A DNA stretch of 64,000 nucleotides, taken from Arthrobacter sp. DNA4. GTDB lineage: Bacteria > Actinomycetota > Actinomycetes > Actinomycetales > Micrococcaceae. Positions within the stretch are counted from its first letter, which is position 1; each line of letters begins with the position of its first letter. The position numbers and the translations under genes are program-made. The notes under the pieces are model-generated. The model saw only the letters and a program-made list of their open reading frames with translations, did no database searches and was not told the DNA's origin. This document shows, piece by piece, positions 10,577 through 20,723 of this stretch. The stretch spans positions 3,286,001 through 3,350,000 of the forward strand of contig NZ_CP101466.1 in NCBI RefSeq assembly GCF_024362385.1, read 5' to 3'.

Positions 10577-11716
10577 TCATCCCAGCCGTTTCTGCCACTC
10601 ACCTTCATAGTAAGCGGGCCTGAATCCAAGGGCGGTATTTATCGCCAGCATATGCTGGTTTTCGCTGGCATTCCATGTCAGGACCGAGCGCGCCGGGGGC
10701 CATTTCTCCTGGGCACGCCGCAGGTTGGCCGCCTTGATCAGCATCCCCAGGCGGTGGCCGCGGTGCCCCGCCGCCACGAGGGTGTCCTGCTGGAGCAAGG
10801 ACTCCCGGACCTGGGGGCGCCAGGCCAGGACGGAGTAGGCAACCAGTTCACCGGTGGGGCGGTACACCGCCGCGGCCACAGAGATCTGCACACCGCTGCG
10901 GACCAGGGCCTGTTCATCGTCACGCACGCGGCGGACGTCCCAGTCCTCCCGTTCCCAGTCCATGCCGGCTGTTGGGGCGTCCGTACTCATCCGCGCCCGC
11001 AACCCGGCATAGCCGGCTACGAGCGTCTCCGGGCAGTGGCCGTCCCAGGCCGTCAGGATGTAGTCGCCGCTGCGGGCCAGGGCTTGAGCCTCCAGTTGCG
11101 CCAGCAGGGTACCCGGTACGGGCAACATGAGCCGGCTGGAACGCTCCACCTGCTCGAGCTCATACCCGGCGGACAGGGCAAAGGCGGTTGCAGGGTCATC
11201 CCCCGGCAGTTGGCCAACCCCGGATCTCGCGGGGATCATGGGCGCATCACGCCGTACGGCGTCCAGGGGCACCTCATGGAAGGAATCCAAGGATGACCTG
11301 CCGCGTGTCCGTGCCACGGTTTCGGCATGCTCCAGCAGGACGCGTCCCAGTCCCCTGCGGCGCCGCTCAGGAACGACCAGGACGTCGATGCCTGCGGTGG
11401 CCATGTTCTCGCGCAGGGGCAGCGTCACGGAGCACAGCCCCACCGGCTCCCCGCCGGCCCGGGCAAGGAACAGGTGCCGTTCCTCGTACTCGTTGCCGCG
11501 CCAGAACTCCAGCGCTTCGGCCGGGGTAAGGCAGCGGTCCAGGCTCCCCCAGACGGTCAGCGACTCTGCCTCCTTCATGGCCTGGCAGGCCAGAAGGTCC
11601 GGGGACGGCTCGGTGCCAGGGAGGTCCTGGCCGCGCGGAGGAATGACGACGGCGGCAACCGCCAGGGCAGCGGACGGCGGCGAAGACGCGGGCTGGGTTC
11701 GCTTGGGCTGGTCCAT
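10577..11716 (-). CDS. Two-domain GNAT N-acetyltransferase (first of tandem pair)
   Basis: A 379-residue double-GNAT protein. The N-terminal domain holds VPERRRRGLGRVLLEHAE, a good acetyl-CoA-binding loop. The C-terminal domain has HRGHRLGMLIKAANL and ends TWNASENQHMLAINTALGF then EWQKRLG. The downstream gene ends in the same pattern (TWNAPENRYLLTVNKQLGF, IWQKEL), so the two are paralogues from tandem duplication. The first 40 or so residues are low-complexity and may not be part of the fold. Substrate unknown. Confidence 0.82.
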   Translation of the reverse strand: MDQPKRTQPASSPPSAALAVAAVVIPPRGQDLPGTEPSPDLLACQAMKEAESLTVWGSLDRCLTPAEALEFWRGNEYEERHLFLARAGGEPVGLCSVTLPLRENMATAGIDVLVVPERRRRGLGRVLLEHAETVARTRGRSSLDSFHEVPLDAVRRDAPMIPARSGVGQLPGDDPATAFALSAGYELEQVERSSRLMLPVPGTLLAQLEAQALARSGDYILTAWDGHCPETLVAGYAGLRARMSTDAPTAGMDWEREDWDVRRVRDDEQALVRSGVQISVAAAVYRPTGELVAYSVLAWRPQVRESLLQQDTLVAAGHRGHRLGMLIKAANLRRAQEKWPPARSVLTWNASENQHMLAINTALGFRPAYYEGEWQKRLG

Positions 11717-11750
11717 GCCGCCAGCTTAGGCACTGCCCGCCGGTATGGAG

Positions 11751-11793
11751 GCAAAAAGAAGACCGCCCCGGCGCATGAGCGCCGGAACGGTCT
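11751..11793 (-). terminator. Terminator downstream of rplKA
   Basis: Stem AGACCG/CGGTCT (11760-11765 with 11788-11793) and CGGCGC/GCGCCG (11769-11774 with 11779-11784) are separated by a 3x3 internal loop. On the minus strand the hairpin is followed by TCTTTTTGC. It lies 47 bases after the rplA stop and separates rplKA from the GNAT pair. Confidence 0.8.
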
Positions 11794-11839
11794 CCGATTG
11801 CTCCGGAATCACTCCGGAAGCAGGAACTTCAGTGAGGGA

Positions 11840-12547
11840 CTATGCCTCGGTGAGCACCTTGGTGACGTTGGGGTCCACGGAGATGCCGGGGCCGAACGTG
11901 GTGGCAACGGTAGCCTTCTGGATGTAGCGGCCCTTAGCAGCGGACGGCTTGAGGCGAAGAACCTCTTCCAGTGCTGCTGCGTAGTTCTCGGCCAGCTTGA
12001 TGGCGTCGAAGGAAACCTTGCCGATGATGAAGTGCAGGTTGGAGTGCTTGTCAACGCGGAAGTCGATCTTTCCACCCTTGATGTCGTTGACGGCCTTGGT
12101 GACGTCGGGGGTCACGGTGCCCGTCTTCGGGTTCGGCATCAGGTTACGCGGGCCCAGGACCTTACCGAGGCGGCCAACCTTGCCCATGAGGTCAGGGGTG
12201 GCAACGGCGGCGTCGAAGTCGGTCCAGCCACCGGCGATCTTTTCGATCAGGTCGTCGGAACCAACGAAGTCGGCGCCGGCTGCGATTGCGGCCTCAGCCT
12301 TGTCACCCGTTGCGAAAACCAGGACGCGGGCGGTCTTACCGGTGCCGTGGGGCAGGTTGACGGTGCCGCGGACCATCTGGTCAGCCTTGCGGGGGTCGAC
12401 GCCGAGGCGGAAAGCGACCTCAACAGTGGCGTCGAACTTGGACGGGTTGGTGTCCTTGGCCAGCGTTACTGCCTCGAACGGTGCGTAGTGCTTCTCCGCG
12501 TCGATCTTGGCGGCTGCTGCCTCATATGCTTTGCTGCGCTTTGCCAT
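11840..12547 (-). CDS. rplA: 50S ribosomal protein L1
   Basis: L1 is the 235-residue protein of the mobile L1 stalk near the E site. It starts [16 protein letters not shown] and shows the family signatures [20 protein letters not shown] and [15 protein letters not shown]. The C-terminal half contains [19 protein letters not shown]. It lies 180 bases downstream of rplK on the same strand. That spacer is longer than usual and could hold an L1 regulatory site, but none is clear. A terminator follows. Confidence 0.98.
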   Translation of the reverse strand: MAKRSKAYEAAAAKIDAEKHYAPFEAVTLAKDTNPSKFDATVEVAFRLGVDPRKADQMVRGTVNLPHGTGKTARVLVFATGDKAEAAIAAGADFVGSDDLIEKIAGGWTDFDAAVATPDLMGKVGRLGKVLGPRNLMPNPKTGTVTPDVTKAVNDIKGGKIDFRVDKHSNLHFIIGKVSFDAIKLAENYAAALEEVLRLKPSAAKGRYIQKATVATTFGPGISVDPNVTKVLTEA

Positions 12548-12727
12548 GCTGCTTATTTCTCCTTGTGCAGTTGTGGTCTGCGGACCGCGCTGGGCCCTGC
12601 CACAGTCGGTGATCCGGTTCGTTATCCGGCCCGGATGGCCAACATTTCAATTTTTTTTGGTGCCGGTGTCCCGGCGGTGCCGCCCGTCGTCGTCAATTAC
12701 CCCGACGCTGGACAGCGGTAAGGGCTG

Positions 12728-13159
12728 TTAGCCCTCGACGGTGATGCCCATGGAGCGGGCGGTGCCGGCGATGATCTTCGCTGCGCCTTCGAGGCTGGTG
12801 GCGTTGAGGTCTTCCATCTTGGTGGAGGCGATCTCGTTGACCTGGGCCTGGGTCAGCTTGGCAACCTTGACGGTGTGCGGGGTGGATGAACCCTTGGCAA
12901 CGCCTGCAGCCTTCTTGATGAGCTCTGCAGCCGGCGGGGTCTTGGTGATGAACGTGAAGGAACGGTCCTCGTAGACCGTGATTTCCACGGGGATGACGTT
13001 TCCGCGCTGGGCTTCCGTCGCAGCGTTGTACGCCTTGCAGAATTCCATGATGTTGACACCGTGCTGGCCAAGCGCAGGACCGATCGGCGGGGCCGGGTTG
13101 GCGGCACCTGCCTGGATCTGCAGCTTGATGAGGCCGGTGACCTTCTTCTTGGGAGCCAA
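12728..13159 (-). CDS. rplK: 50S ribosomal protein L11
   Basis: L11 (143 residues) forms the GTPase-associated centre with 23S rRNA. Family motifs are [20 protein letters not shown] at the N-terminal domain, [15 protein letters not shown], and the C-terminal RNA-binding part ending [13 protein letters not shown]. The start is the ATG at 13159. It lies downstream of nusG, separated by 128 bases, the standard secE-nusG-rplK-rplA order in bacteria. Confidence 0.98.
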
Positions 13160-13287
13160 TGTAGGGTCCTTCTCTCAATAACGTCCTGGGGCACAGGAGC
13201 GTGCCTCAGGTTTTTGGCCGCCATGGCGAGGCGGCCGGCCGTTCCGGTGCCGCTAAGCGGGCGGCACCGGGACGAATTCTAGGATTC

Positions 13288-14142
13288 TCAGATCTTGGTG
13301 ACCTGGTTGAACGCCAGGGTGACCGGCGTTTCGCGCTCGAAGATGGAGACCAGCACCACGAGGGTCTGGGACTCGGGCTTGATCTCCGAGATCGTGGCGG
13401 GGAGGGTCTCGAACGGACCTTCCTTGACGATGACGGACTCGCCGACCTCGAAGTCGACGGCCACGGGAACCTGGTTCTGCTTGTTGACCGGCTTGCCCTT
13501 CTCGGCCTGCTCTTCCTCGAAGACGGGAGCGAGCATGGAAAAGACCTCGTCCAGGCGCAGCGGGACCGGGTTGTGGGCGTTGCCCACGAAGCCGGTAACG
13601 CCGGGAGTGTGGCGGACGGCGCCCCAGGAGGCGTCGGTCAGGTCCATGCGGACCAGGACGTAGCCGGGGATACGGACGCGGTTGATCACCTTGCGCTGGG
13701 CGTTCTTGATCTCCACGACTTCTTCCATGGGCACCTGGATTTCGAAGATGTAATCTTCCATGTCCAGGGTCTGGATGCGGGTCTCGAGGTTGGCCTTCAC
13801 GCGGTTCTCGTAACCGGCGTAGGAGTGGATGACGTACCAGTCACCCTCCTGGCGGCGCAGCTTGGCCTTGAACTCCTCGGCCGGATCAGCGGCTGCGGTG
13901 GCGGCAGCGGCGGCAAGAGCGTCTGCGGGCTCGTCTTCACCGTCGGCGTCGGAAGCGTCGGCTTCGTCGGCGTCAGCAACTGCTGCGTCGGAGGCTGCGT
14001 CATCGGATTCGGGCGCGGAGGACTCAACCTCGGACTCTTCACCGGCTTCCGCCGTGACGTCCGGGGATTCTTCCAGCCCAGTCTCGGTTACCTCGAGCTC
14101 CTGCTCAGACACTTGGTCTCCTGCTTCCTCATTGCCTAACAT
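13288..14142 (-). CDS. nusG: Transcription termination/antitermination protein NusG
   Basis: NusG binds RNA polymerase and couples transcription to translation or Rho. The 284-residue product has a conserved core from about residue 100: [19 protein letters not shown] at the NGN domain, [18 protein letters not shown], and the KOW domain [19 protein letters not shown]. The first 95 or so residues are an acidic Glu/Asp/Ala/Ser extension, as in other actinobacterial NusG; E. coli NusG has 181 residues. Start ATG at 14142. It follows secE with an 84-base gap. Confidence 0.97.
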   Translation of the reverse strand: MLGNEEAGDQVSEQELEVTETGLEESPDVTAEAGEESEVESSAPESDDAASDAAVADADEADASDADGEDEPADALAAAAATAAADPAEEFKAKLRRQEGDWYVIHSYAGYENRVKANLETRIQTLDMEDYIFEIQVPMEEVVEIKNAQRKVINRVRIPGYVLVRMDLTDASWGAVRHTPGVTGFVGNAHNPVPLRLDEVFSMLAPVFEEEQAEKGKPVNKQNQVPVAVDFEVGESVIVKEGPFETLPATISEIKPESQTLVVLVSIFERETPVTLAFNQVTKI

Positions 14143-14226
14143 GCCTATTTAAATGGCTCAATTCCGCACGCCGGCGATTCCTTCCGGTTACCCGGGCGAA
14201 ACACGCGGCCTGCGGACCGTGCAGCC

Positions 14227-14511
14227 TTAGCTGTCCTTGGAGCCGGTGCCGCCGAAGATCCAGCTGACAGCGGTTCCGAAACCAATGTCCAGCAGGCTGA
14301 CGATGACCATCATGATGGCCACGAACACCAGCACCACGAGCGTGTAGTTGATCAGTTCCTTGCGGGTGGGGGCAACAACCTTCTTCAGTTCGCCGATGAT
14401 CTGGCGGACAAAGAGTGCAATGCGGGCGAAGAAGTTTGCCTTGGCTTCCTTCTTAGCTGGGCGGCCCTTGGAGCTGCTGGCAGCTGTTTCGGTCACCTGG
14501 TCCTCGCTCAT
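14227..14511 (-). CDS. secE: Preprotein translocase subunit SecE
   Basis: SecE is the small essential subunit of the SecYEG channel. The 94-residue protein has a soluble N-terminus, the conserved amphipathic segment IIGELKKVVAPTRKELINY, and one membrane span (TLVVLVFVAIMMVIVSLLD). This is the single-span form typical of Gram-positive bacteria. It lies directly downstream of tRNA-Trp and upstream of nusG, a conserved arrangement. Confidence 0.97.
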   Translation of the reverse strand: MSEDQVTETAASSSKGRPAKKEAKANFFARIALFVRQIIGELKKVVAPTRKELINYTLVVLVFVAIMMVIVSLLDIGFGTAVSWIFGGTGSKDS

Positions 14512-14593
14512 CTTTGCAATGGTGGATTACCCGGCCCTGATCAGAACCATGGTTGCTGCGCCTGCTCCGGGCTTTCGCCCGGAGCAGCTTGCG

Positions 14594-14666
14594 CAGGGCA
14601 GACAGGACTCGAACCTGCAACCTGCGGTTTTGGAGACCGCTGCGCTACCAATTGCGCCACTACCCT
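14594..14666 (-). tRNA. tRNA-Trp (anticodon CCA)
   Basis: A 73-base tRNA. The 5' acceptor strand AGGGTAG pairs with CTGCCCT, followed by discriminator G. The anticodon loop reads CTCCAAA, so the anticodon is CCA. The T-arm has GGTTCGAGTCC. The 3' CCA is not encoded. It lies just upstream of secE, a common actinobacterial arrangement. Confidence 0.97.
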
Positions 14667-14886
14667 ATGGAGTGAATTCCACTCTTTGATGGCCCAACAC
14701 CAGTTTGGACTGGGGCGCACGCCATCATCTGTGTTTCAACACCGGTGAACCAGTCTACGCAAGAACTTCGCATAGGTAAAACCAGCCCGTTCCGGCCCAT
14801 CCGCAGTCCGGCTTGAAACGTGCTGCGCGGGGCAGTCATAAATCAAAACCGGCACCCCGGAGGGTCCGGTGAACAGCATAGAGTAG

Positions 14887-16157
<1,271 letters not shown>

Positions 16158-16246
16158 CGCCCCCTCACCTTTCGCAGGAAAAACCGGAACGCCCCATCAC
16201 CAAGTGATGGGGCGTTCCGGTTTAAGGCCCGAAAGGTGATGGGGCG
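16158..16246. terminator. Nested hairpin terminator between aminotransferase and response regulator
   Basis: The inner hairpin has perfect 20-base arms (16181-16200 and 16204-16223) around a 3-base loop. An outer stem pairs 16158-16174 with 16230-16246 with one mismatch. The stretch lies between convergent genes and would stop both. A partial third copy of the GATGGGGCG core occurs at 16269-16277. Confidence 0.8.
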
Positions 16247-16279
16247 TTGGAGATTGAACGGCAGGATCTGATGGGGCGT

Positions 16280-16966
16280 CTAGAGGAGGCGGCGCTCCGC
16301 GGCCCACTTGGTGAGTTCGTGGCGGCTGGAGAGCTGGAGCTTCCGCAGCACCGCCGAGACATGGGTCTCCACGGTCTTGATGCTGATGAAGAGTTCCTTG
16401 GCCACTTCCTTGTAGCTGTAGCCCCGGGCGATGAGCCGCATGACCTCCAGTTCGCGGGCTGAGAGCTTGTCCAGTTCATCATCGGCGATGTCCGCGGGGG
16501 CAGTGCCGAAGGCGTCCAGGACAAAACCGGCCAGGCGGGGCGAGAAGACGGCATCACCGCCGGCCACCCGGAACACGGCGTCGGTAATTTCGGTGCCGGA
16601 GATGGTCTTGGTGACATAGCCGCGGGCGCCGGCACGGATGACGGCGACCACGTCCTCCGCGGCGTCGGAGACGCTCAGTGCCAGGAAGCGGGTGCTGGAC
16701 AGGAGCGCAGCGGAGCCTGCGATGACCTCCCGGCCGCCGCCGCCCAGTCCGCCGGGCAGGTGCACGTCCAGGAGGACGACGTCGGGCCGCTGCTGGGCTA
16801 TCACGGCGATGGCCTGCTCAACGGTGGCGGCCTCCCCCACCACCTGGATGCCGGCGTCGAGGTCCGCCTTCAGACCGGACCGGAAGATGGCGTGGTCGTC
16901 TACGAGGACCACCCGCACGGGGTGGTACCGGGCACTTCCGGCACCTGTTCCCTGGGTTGTGTTCAT
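16280..16966 (-). CDS. LuxR/NarL-family response regulator
   Basis: A 228-residue response regulator. The receiver domain (about 17-135) has the acidic pair in LVDDHAIFRSG, the phosphoacceptor Asp67 in VVLLDVHLP, and the later conserved Lys in VTKTISG. A C-terminal LuxR-type HTH (about 160-225) contains LSARELEVMRLIARGYSYKEVAKEL in two parts and FISIKTVETHVSAVL. It overlaps the kinase gene by 4 bases (ATGA), so the two form a two-component system. It resembles LiaR/VraR regulators, and the adjoining PspC/LiaF-like genes support an envelope-stress role. Confidence 0.93.
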   Translation of the reverse strand: MNTTQGTGAGSARYHPVRVVLVDDHAIFRSGLKADLDAGIQVVGEAATVEQAIAVIAQQRPDVVLLDVHLPGGLGGGGREVIAGSAALLSSTRFLALSVSDAAEDVVAVIRAGARGYVTKTISGTEITDAVFRVAGGDAVFSPRLAGFVLDAFGTAPADIADDELDKLSARELEVMRLIARGYSYKEVAKELFISIKTVETHVSAVLRKLQLSSRHELTKWAAERRLL

Positions 16967-18297
16967 GATTTTCCTTCCGCGTGTTCTGCTGCGGCCGGCA
17001 GCCGGAGGCGGACCTCGGTGCCGTCGCCGGTGCTGAGGATGGCGGCCGAGCCGCCGTGCCGTTTCATCCTGCCGATGATTGATTCCCGAATACCGAGCCG
17101 GTCCGCGGGCACGTCCCGCAGCTCAAAGCCCGATCCCCTGTCCTTGATGAAAATCTCGGCCTGCCCGTCCGACGCTTCAAGGTAGACCGAGACCGTCCCG
17201 CCACCGTGCCGTGAGGCGTTGAGCATGGCCTCCCGGCTTGCCTGGACCAGGGCCTCATGCGCCTCGGTCATGGCGGCGTCACCGACGGTGACCACCTCCA
17301 CGGCGTTGCCGAGCAGGTCCTCCACCTCCCCGGCAACAGCCTTGATCCGGTCCGAGAGCTGACCGCTTTCGCGGCCTGGATCCTGGAACAGCCAGCCGCG
17401 CAGCTCGCGTTCCTGGGCACGGGCCAGGCGGACGACGTCGTGCTCGTTGCCTGCGCGCCGCTGGATCAAAGCGAGGGTCTGCAGTACCGAATCGTGGAGG
17501 TGGGCGGCGATCTCGGCACGTTCCGTTTCCCGGATCCGGCCGGCGCGCTCCGCTTCCAGGTCACGCCAGAACTTCAGGGCCCAGGGCAGCAGGACCAGCA
17601 CCACGCCGCCGAGGACGGCCACCGACGCGAGCAAGGCGAGCCAGGTCTGTTCCCAGGAACCCGAGCCGGACACCATCACCAGGACCCCGGCCACCACCAG
17701 CGCCAGACCGGCAGCGAGCCGGCCCCAGCCTCCGGCCTGGTCCGCCTTGGTCTTGTCCACCAGGCCGGCGCGCCGGGTCTCGTCCAGCTGCATCCACGCG
17801 ATCGAGGCACCGCCCAGCACAGCAGCAGCCGGGATCAGCGTTCCGAGGGACACATCCACGCCCAGCAACTGGGCAATCATGATGCCCGCCACCAGCAGGA
17901 GCCCGCAGCCCAACAGGATTTCCTTGCCATACCGCATTCCACGCGCCCGGAACCAGGGTGGCACCGGGAGCGCGCCCTCACCTTCAGTAAGGGGACCGGC
18001 TGCACCCGCCGGGGTTCCGGCGTCGGCCGCTTTTCCTTGGGGCTCGCTCACCGCCGGGGCAATGGGCGACGCCGGGCGGCGGGCGTTGCGGCGGGCGGCC
18101 TCGTCCGCCGTGGGCACCATGATCCAGAGCCAGGCATAGAAGACCAGGCCCGCCCCTCCAGCGAAAGACGCCAGGACCATGCCCAGGCGCACGTTCTTCA
18201 CCGGCCAGCCCAGGTGCGCGGCGAGGCCGGAGCACACCCCCGCGATCACACGGTCGCTGCTCCGTGCCAGGGGCGGCCGCGCCGGAAGGGATGTCAT
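16963..18297 (-). CDS. PspC-domain sensor histidine kinase (LiaS/DesK type)
   Basis: A 444-residue membrane kinase. It opens with a PspC domain (VIAGVCSGLAAHLGWPVKNVR at about 16-36, then a hydrophobic span). Four or so further membrane spans follow. The HisKA_3 dimerisation domain has the phosphoacceptor His in AHLHDSVLQTLALIQ at about 260, and the ATPase domain has REAMLNASRHGGG and KDRGSGFELRDV. Fusion of PspC to a NarL-type kinase is common in actinobacteria. It is divergent from the PspC/LiaF-like gene at 18423, so both probably respond to membrane or cell-wall stress. Confidence 0.92.
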   Translation of the reverse strand: MTSLPARPPLARSSDRVIAGVCSGLAAHLGWPVKNVRLGMVLASFAGGAGLVFYAWLWIMVPTADEAARRNARRPASPIAPAVSEPQGKAADAGTPAGAAGPLTEGEGALPVPPWFRARGMRYGKEILLGCGLLLVAGIMIAQLLGVDVSLGTLIPAAAVLGGASIAWMQLDETRRAGLVDKTKADQAGGWGRLAAGLALVVAGVLVMVSGSGSWEQTWLALLASVAVLGGVVLVLLPWALKFWRDLEAERAGRIRETERAEIAAHLHDSVLQTLALIQRRAGNEHDVVRLARAQERELRGWLFQDPGRESGQLSDRIKAVAGEVEDLLGNAVEVVTVGDAAMTEAHEALVQASREAMLNASRHGGGTVSVYLEASDGQAEIFIKDRGSGFELRDVPADRLGIRESIIGRMKRHGGSAAILSTGDGTEVRLRLPAAAEHAEGKS

Positions 18298-18422
18298 GGG
18301 TCAATCCAAACACGGATCAGGGTTGCCCGGACCGCAATCGGCCGCTTCCCGGGGACAGCTCAGGGACGGTTCAGGGTTTCCCCCAATAGAGCGCCAACCG
18401 GTCTGAACGGGAGGATCGAGGT

Positions 18423-20012
18423 ATGAACTCGCAGACCCCCTCCCCTGACGACGAACACCCTGCCGAGCCCCTCCCCGACGGGCAGCCCGGCGCGAACAGC
18501 GAGCAGCCCACCGAGCCCCTGCCGTCCTCCGCCCCAACGCCTCCGGACCCCGCCACGGTACCGCCTGCGGACGAATCCCAGCGCTACGCGTTCCAAGGCA
18601 GCCCCGCCCCGGCGCCGTCCACCGACTTCTTCGGCTGGATCCGCAGCAACGGTATCTACCGGGGAAACGACCGCTGGATCGGCGGCGTCTGCAGCGGCAT
18701 CGCCCACCGGCTTGGCGTTGACCCGATTATCATCCGCGGCGCCTTTATCGTCCTGACCCTTCTGGCGGGCATCGGGGTACTGCTGTACGGCCTGGCCTGG
18801 GCCTTCCTTCCGGAACCGGACGGCAGGATTCACGTCCAGGAAGCAGGGGCCGTCCGCTGGTCCAGCGGCATGACGGGTTCCCTGATCGCCACGGTCCTGG
18901 GCCTCACCGGGCTGGGCGGAGGCTTCTGGGGCTGGAGCCACAACGGCCTGAGCGGCCTGCTGTGGACCCTCTTCTGGGTAGGCGGCGCCATCTACCTGAT
19001 CTACTACCTCTCCCAGCGCAACAAGGCCCACCCCACCATGGCCGGGCACGGCACGGCCGCCTCCGGCGGGACCTACCCGATGGACGGCACGGCCCACACC
19101 TCAACGTTCACCGGCACCGTTCCCGGTCCTGGCCCAACTGCAGCACCCACCCACGGCAGCGGCCCCACCGGTTCAGCGCCCACCGGCTCCTACGGCCACG
19201 GCAGCTACAGTCCCGCAGGGAGCATCCCGGCCGGCCCCGGCGGCGTTGGCGGCGCCAGGGTGGGGGCGGGCAGAGTTGGTGCCGGAATTGGCGGCGCCGG
19301 CACCTCCCCGGGCGGCCCCGGCAACGGCAGACCCGGTGACGCCGGGTACCCCACCCCGTGGGTCCCGCCGCGGCCGCCAAAGCCCCGCCCATCCGGCCCC
19401 GGCGCCCCCGCAGTCGCCATCGCCACCGGATCTGCCCTGCTGGTGGGCGGCGGACTCAAGGCCCTGGACGCCGCGGACATCATCAACCTGGGCGGCTCGG
19501 GCAACGCCATCGTGTGGGCCAGCGCGGCGGCGGTCCTTGGCCTGGGCATCCTGATGGCGGGCTTCCGCGGCCGCACGTCCGGCATCCTGAGCCTCTTCGC
19601 GGTGATCGCACTGGTTACCGGCGGCATCTACAACACCCTGGACGACGGCCGGATGCGGTTCCAGCAAGTTGACTGGAACCCGGCCAGCATCGAGGAAGCG
19701 CGCGGCGGCATCGACATCACCGCCGGACGGGGAACCGTGGACCTCACGGGACTCTCCCCAACCGCCCCCCTGACGTCCGACGTCGTGGTTCCGCTCGACA
19801 TCACCGCCAGCAACGTGACCGTGGTGATCCCGCAGAACCTGCCCGTTGACATCAAGGCGGACATGACCATGGGCAACCTGAACGAAGGAAGCGGCCAGCG
19901 CGGCGGCACCACCACCCGCGAAAGCAGCTACAACACGGACCGGCCAGGCAACCACCTGGTGGTGCAGATCGACGGCACCTTCAGCAACGTCACGATCCAG
20001 GAAGGCAACTGA
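18423..20012 (+). CDS. PspC-domain membrane protein with LiaF-like C-terminus
   Basis: A 529-residue protein. A Pro/Glu/Ser-rich cytoplasmic leader (1-75) precedes a PspC domain (NDRWIGGVCSGIAHRLGVD). Two to three spans are followed by a long Gly/Pro/Thr-rich linker (about 200-325), further spans, and a beta-rich C-terminus containing IDITAGRGTVDLTGL and NVTVVIPQNLPVDI. That tail resembles the LiaF/YvqF stress-response domain. It lies divergent from the kinase and heads a three-gene unit. It probably modulates the kinase as LiaF does, which is inference from architecture. Confidence 0.82.
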   Translation: MNSQTPSPDDEHPAEPLPDGQPGANSEQPTEPLPSSAPTPPDPATVPPADESQRYAFQGSPAPAPSTDFFGWIRSNGIYRGNDRWIGGVCSGIAHRLGVDPIIIRGAFIVLTLLAGIGVLLYGLAWAFLPEPDGRIHVQEAGAVRWSSGMTGSLIATVLGLTGLGGGFWGWSHNGLSGLLWTLFWVGGAIYLIYYLSQRNKAHPTMAGHGTAASGGTYPMDGTAHTSTFTGTVPGPGPTAAPTHGSGPTGSAPTGSYGHGSYSPAGSIPAGPGGVGGARVGAGRVGAGIGGAGTSPGGPGNGRPGDAGYPTPWVPPRPPKPRPSGPGAPAVAIATGSALLVGGGLKALDAADIINLGGSGNAIVWASAAAVLGLGILMAGFRGRTSGILSLFAVIALVTGGIYNTLDDGRMRFQQVDWNPASIEEARGGIDITAGRGTVDLTGLSPTAPLTSDVVVPLDITASNVTVVIPQNLPVDIKADMTMGNLNEGSGQRGGTTTRESSYNTDRPGNHLVVQIDGTFSNVTIQEGN

Positions 20013-20013
20013 C

Positions 20014-20271
20014 ATGGACAACAGCAACATTCCGACGACGGCGGGCCAGGACACTGCCGGACCGGCACCGGCCAGGGTGGGAACGGTGGTGTGGGGCCTG
20101 ATCGTCCTGGCACTGGCCGCGCTGATCATCGTGGCGCAGCTTGGCATCGTGACGCTCAACGGCACCTACGTCCTGATCGGCCTGATGATCGGCGCGGGGG
20201 TGGCCCTGGTGGTGGGCGGCCTGCTCTCAGCCCGGAAACGTGACAACGAACCAACTACAGGGAAGTCTTGA
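20014..20271 (+). CDS. Small two-span membrane protein
   Basis: An 85-residue protein starting one base after the previous stop. It has two hydrophobic stretches (VWGLIVLALAALIIVAQ and VLIGLMIGAGVALVVGG) and a charged C-terminus (SARKRDNEPTTGKS). It lies inside the PspC/LiaF-like unit and may be a LiaI-type partner, but no sequence motif proves this. Confidence 0.75.
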   Translation: MDNSNIPTTAGQDTAGPAPARVGTVVWGLIVLALAALIIVAQLGIVTLNGTYVLIGLMIGAGVALVVGGLLSARKRDNEPTTGKS

Positions 20272-20274
20272 ACC

Positions 20275-20532
20275 ATGGATAAGTTCTTCAGCATTGTCAG
20301 GGGCTTCGGCCTGAAGCGCGGCCCCGAGCGGTGGCTTGGCGGGGTTTGTGGCGGCATCGCTGCCAAACTCAATGTGGACGTGGCATTCGTCCGTATCGCT
20401 TTCCTGCTCTTCGCCCTGCTTCCGGGCCCGGCCTTCGTCTTCTACGTCCTGGCGTGGGTCATCCTTCCGGACCAGCGCAACGAGATTCCGCTCCAGACGT
20501 TCCTGGACCGCCGGTCGCTGAACCGGCCCTGA
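20275..20532 (+). CDS. PspC-domain small membrane protein
   Basis: An 85-residue stand-alone PspC protein. The signature PERWLGGVCGGIAAKLNVD is followed by one or two spans (VRIAFLLFALLPGPAFVFY). It starts three bases after the previous stop and closes the operon, which ends at a strong terminator. It is the third PspC domain in 4 kb. PspC proteins bind or sense membrane damage; in actinobacteria the partners are usually these kinases. Confidence 0.88.
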   Translation: MDKFFSIVRGFGLKRGPERWLGGVCGGIAAKLNVDVAFVRIAFLLFALLPGPAFVFYVLAWVILPDQRNEIPLQTFLDRRSLNRP

Positions 20533-20545
20533 CCTCCAGGACCAC

Positions 20546-20587
20546 GGCCCCTGCCCCCGAGAATGATCACGGGGCAGGGGCCTTTTT
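20546..20587 (+). terminator. Intrinsic terminator of the PspC operon
   Basis: Arms GGCCCCTGCCCC (20546-20557) and GGGGCAGGGGCC (20571-20582) pair perfectly and are followed by TTTTT. Confidence 0.9.
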
Positions 20588-20723
20588 CGTGTCCCCGCGT
20601 CCGGAGCGGAGCCGACCCCCATGTAACCGGTTTGTGTCGTACCCCACACCCCCCACTACACTTCTAGGTGAGCTCAGCGTGGCGCTCTGCCTGTAAACCT
20701 TCTCCCCAGGATTTGAGCCGAAC

